This document shows, piece after piece, positions 20,560-22,122 of a DNA stretch of 22,122 nucleotides (the stretch's first letter is position 1; the number at the start of each line of letters is the position of its first letter). The position numbers and the translations under genes were made by a program. The notes beneath the pieces were generated by a model. It did no database searches and was not told where the DNA came from. It was given only the letters and a program-made list of their open reading frames with translations. This DNA comes from DASQGA01 sp035535315 (GTDB taxonomy: Bacteria > Actinomycetota > Thermoleophilia > Gaiellales > Gaiellaceae): NCBI GenBank assembly GCA_035535315.1, contig DATLQD010000070.1, positions 1 through 22,122 on the forward strand, read 5' to 3'.

Positions 20560-22073
20560 TGCCGGCGCCAGGAGCGGCCGTCGCGGTGCAGAAGGTCGTC
20601 GGACGCGGGCGGTCCCCAGGTGCCGGCCGCGTAGTTCGGGAACCCGGGACGATCGCGCTTCCAGGGCGCGACCATCGCATCGACCAGCGACCACTGCTCC
20701 TCGACCTCGTCGGCCCGGGTGAAGAGCGTCGGGTCACCGAGCATGCAGTCGAGGATCAGACGCTCGTAGGCCTCCGGCAGGCCGGTCCTGAACGCGCCGC
20801 CGTAGAGGAAATCCATGTTGACGGTGCGGATCGTCATTCCCTGCCCCGGCACCTTGGCGCTGATGCCGAGTGAGACGCCCTCGTCTGGCTGGATATGGAC
20901 GTTCAGCACGTTCGGACGCAGCTCGTCGGCGGAGTCGAGCTGGAAGGGTGGATGCGGAGCGCGCTTGAACTGGATCGCGATCGTGGTCTCACGCCGCGGC
21001 AGCCGCTTTCCCGTGCGGATGTAAAAGGGCGTGTCGGCCCAGCGCCAGTTGTCCACGTAGAGCTTTGCCGCGACGAAGGTCTCCGTCATCGAATCGGGCG
21101 CAACACCCTCCTCCTCACGATAGCCGGGCACCTCTTGCCCTTCGATGTAGCCGGGGCCGTACTGGCCGCGGACAACGTGCTTGGGGCCAGGGGTGTGGAG
21201 CGCTTTCAGCACCTTCACCTTCTCGTTTCGGACCGATTCGGCGGTGAAGTCGATCGGCGGCTCCATGGCGGTGATGCAGAGAAGCTGCAGCATGTGGTTC
21301 TGGACGATGTCCCGGACGGCTCCTGCCTGCTCGTAGAACCCGGCGCGGCCCTCGATCCCGAGGGACTCGGCGACCGTGATCTGGACGTGGTCGACGAACT
21401 GGCGGTTCCAGATCGGCTCGAAGATGCCGTTGGCAAAGCGAAGGACCAGCATGTTCTGGACCGTCTCCTTGCCGAGGTAATGGTCGATCCGGAAGATCTC
21501 GCTCTCCTCGAAGTGCTCGAGGATCGTGGCGTTCAGCTGCCTCGCGCTTTCGAGGTCGTGGCCGAACGGCTTCTCGACGATGAGCCGTGTCCAGCCCGTC
21601 GCGTGCCGGCGCTCGCCGAGCTCGGTGACGATGGTCTGGATCGCCGACGGTGGGACGGCGAGGTAGTAGAGGCGGTTCCCGGCCGTCCCATACTTCTCAT
21701 CGAGCTCGTTCAGGCACGCGATCACCAGGTCCTCACCGTGGTCGTCTGCGAAGTCCGTGGAGACGTAGCGGGTGACTTCTGCCAGTTGATCCCAGACGTC
21801 CTGCCGGAACTCGTCGCGGCAGTGCTCCTTCACGGCCTGCTCCATGCTCGCGCGGAAGTCGTCCGTCGACATCGGGCTCCGTGCAACGCCGACGATCGCG
21901 AAGCGCTCGGGGAGGAGCCGCCGGAGCGCAAGCGAGTACAGGGCGGGGACGAGCTTCCGCTGCGTCAGGTCGCCCGAGGCGCCGAAGATCGTGAGCGCGC
22001 ATGACTCGGGCGCACGGCGGCGGCGAAGCCCTTCGAGAAGAGGGTTCTCGGTGTTCTCGGCGACCTCGGTCAC
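20556..22073 (-). CDS. zwf: Glucose-6-phosphate 1-dehydrogenase
   Basis: Oxidises glucose-6-phosphate to 6-phosphogluconolactone with NADP, the entry step of the oxidative pentose-phosphate pathway; 505 residues, normal length. The coenzyme motif GASGDLTQRKLVPALY is at 31-46, EKPFG at 167-171 and the active-site signature RIDHYLGKE at 195-203 (H198, K202). Other conserved parts are QNHMLQLLCITAMEPP and FYIRTGKRLPRRETTI. The start is GTG at 22073, one base after the stop of the preceding gene; no clear Shine-Dalgarno site, so coupling is likely. opcA overlaps its 3' end. Confidence 0.97.
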   Translation of the reverse strand: MTEVAENTENPLLEGLRRRRAPESCALTIFGASGDLTQRKLVPALYSLALRRLLPERFAIVGVARSPMSTDDFRASMEQAVKEHCRDEFRQDVWDQLAEVTRYVSTDFADDHGEDLVIACLNELDEKYGTAGNRLYYLAVPPSAIQTIVTELGERRHATGWTRLIVEKPFGHDLESARQLNATILEHFEESEIFRIDHYLGKETVQNMLVLRFANGIFEPIWNRQFVDHVQITVAESLGIEGRAGFYEQAGAVRDIVQNHMLQLLCITAMEPPIDFTAESVRNEKVKVLKALHTPGPKHVVRGQYGPGYIEGQEVPGYREEEGVAPDSMTETFVAAKLYVDNWRWADTPFYIRTGKRLPRRETTIAIQFKRAPHPPFQLDSADELRPNVLNVHIQPDEGVSLGISAKVPGQGMTIRTVNMDFLYGGAFRTGLPEAYERLILDCMLGDPTLFTRADEVEEQWSLVDAMVAPWKRDRPGFPNYAAGTWGPPASDDLLHRDGRSWRRH

Positions 22074-22074
22074 G

Positions 22075-22122
22075 TCAGCGAGGGTCGGGGCTCTGTTTGG
22101 CCTGCTCGACGGCCTTGACCGC
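22075..22122 (-). CDS. C-terminal end of an upstream gene (possibly 6-phosphogluconate dehydrogenase)
   Basis: Fifteen codons then TGA (22077-22075) enter from the right edge, reading AVKAVEQAKQSPDPR. The stop is one base before the zwf GTG, so this is the preceding gene of the same operon. A C-terminus around HAVK is typical of short YqeC/GndA-type 6-phosphogluconate dehydrogenases (FGGHAVK), which would fit the pathway, but too little is visible to be sure; transaldolase is another common neighbour. Confidence 0.5.
   Translation of the reverse strand, partial: AVKAVEQAKQSPDPR

Noticed and set aside
1..22122. CRISPR arrays, insertion sequences, integrases, toxin-antitoxin or phage-defence genes, tRNA/rRNA
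   Set aside because: No regularly spaced repeats, transposase motifs, defence domains or RNA gene signatures were seen on either strand; the content is mainly core metabolism.

Overview
The window is high-GC DNA with a strong G/C bias at third codon positions, frequent GTG/TTG starts and few Shine-Dalgarno sites. The gene set (ClpS beside a DUF2017 protein, OpcA beside Zwf, caa3-type oxidase) points to Actinomycetota. The 2-oxoglutarate dehydrogenase E1 is a plain 944-residue protein without the N-terminal acyltransferase domain fused to it in mycobacteria, corynebacteria and streptomycetes, so a deep lineage such as Thermoleophilia (Gaiellales/Solirubrobacterales) is my best guess. That is an inference; no rRNA or tRNA gene is present to confirm it.

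Layout. 1-2459 (minus): LLM-type flavin oxidoreductase, ABC ATPase and the start of an ABC-2 permease (DrrAB/NodIJ type). 2501-3504 (plus): a divergent PadR regulator overlapping a HAAS-domain membrane protein, with an operator-like dyad inside the PadR promoter. 3524-6678 (minus): fatty-acid desaturase, two tandem 4-TM DUF2269-like proteins, ClpS, DUF2017 protein and a small helical protein. 6790-8307 (plus): MFS transporter and a 61-residue Cys/His protein. 8317-12141 (minus): D-2-hydroxyacid dehydrogenase followed by SucA. 12177-13355 (plus): GAF sensor histidine kinase. 13352-13648 (minus): small predicted beta-rich protein. 13837-17867 (plus): caa3 oxidase cluster ctaC-ctaD-ctaB plus an unlisted 38-residue membrane protein. 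17956-19689 (plus): secreted protein with FN3-like modules. 19693-22122 (minus): opcA, zwf and the last codons of an upstream gene, probably a pentose-phosphate operon.

How the genes work together. The oxidase cluster is a unit: CtaC (CuA plus fused cytochrome c), CtaD (heme a/a3-CuB), CtaB (heme O synthase) with a four-helix N-terminal half resembling heme A synthase, and a tiny protein resembling the membrane anchor of the copper chaperone CtaG/Cox11. zwf-opcA supplies NADPH through the oxidative pentose-phosphate branch. PadR-HAAS probably senses a compound or envelope state and may control the divergent oxidoreductase/ABC exporter genes. ClpS feeds N-degron substrates to ClpAP/ClpCP.

Most of the window is ordinary core metabolism. 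The points most worth a second look are the half-CtaA/CtaB fusion, the 38-residue CtaG-like protein, a 13-bp hairpin around a start codon at 13630-13670, a hairpin plus five-codon upstream ORF before the desaturase, and a recurring arrangement in which a -10-like hexamer lies only 6-9 nt before the start codon (leaderless mRNAs). I saw no CRISPR array, insertion sequence, integrase, tRNA or rRNA. No stretch longer than about 300 bases lacks a gene.
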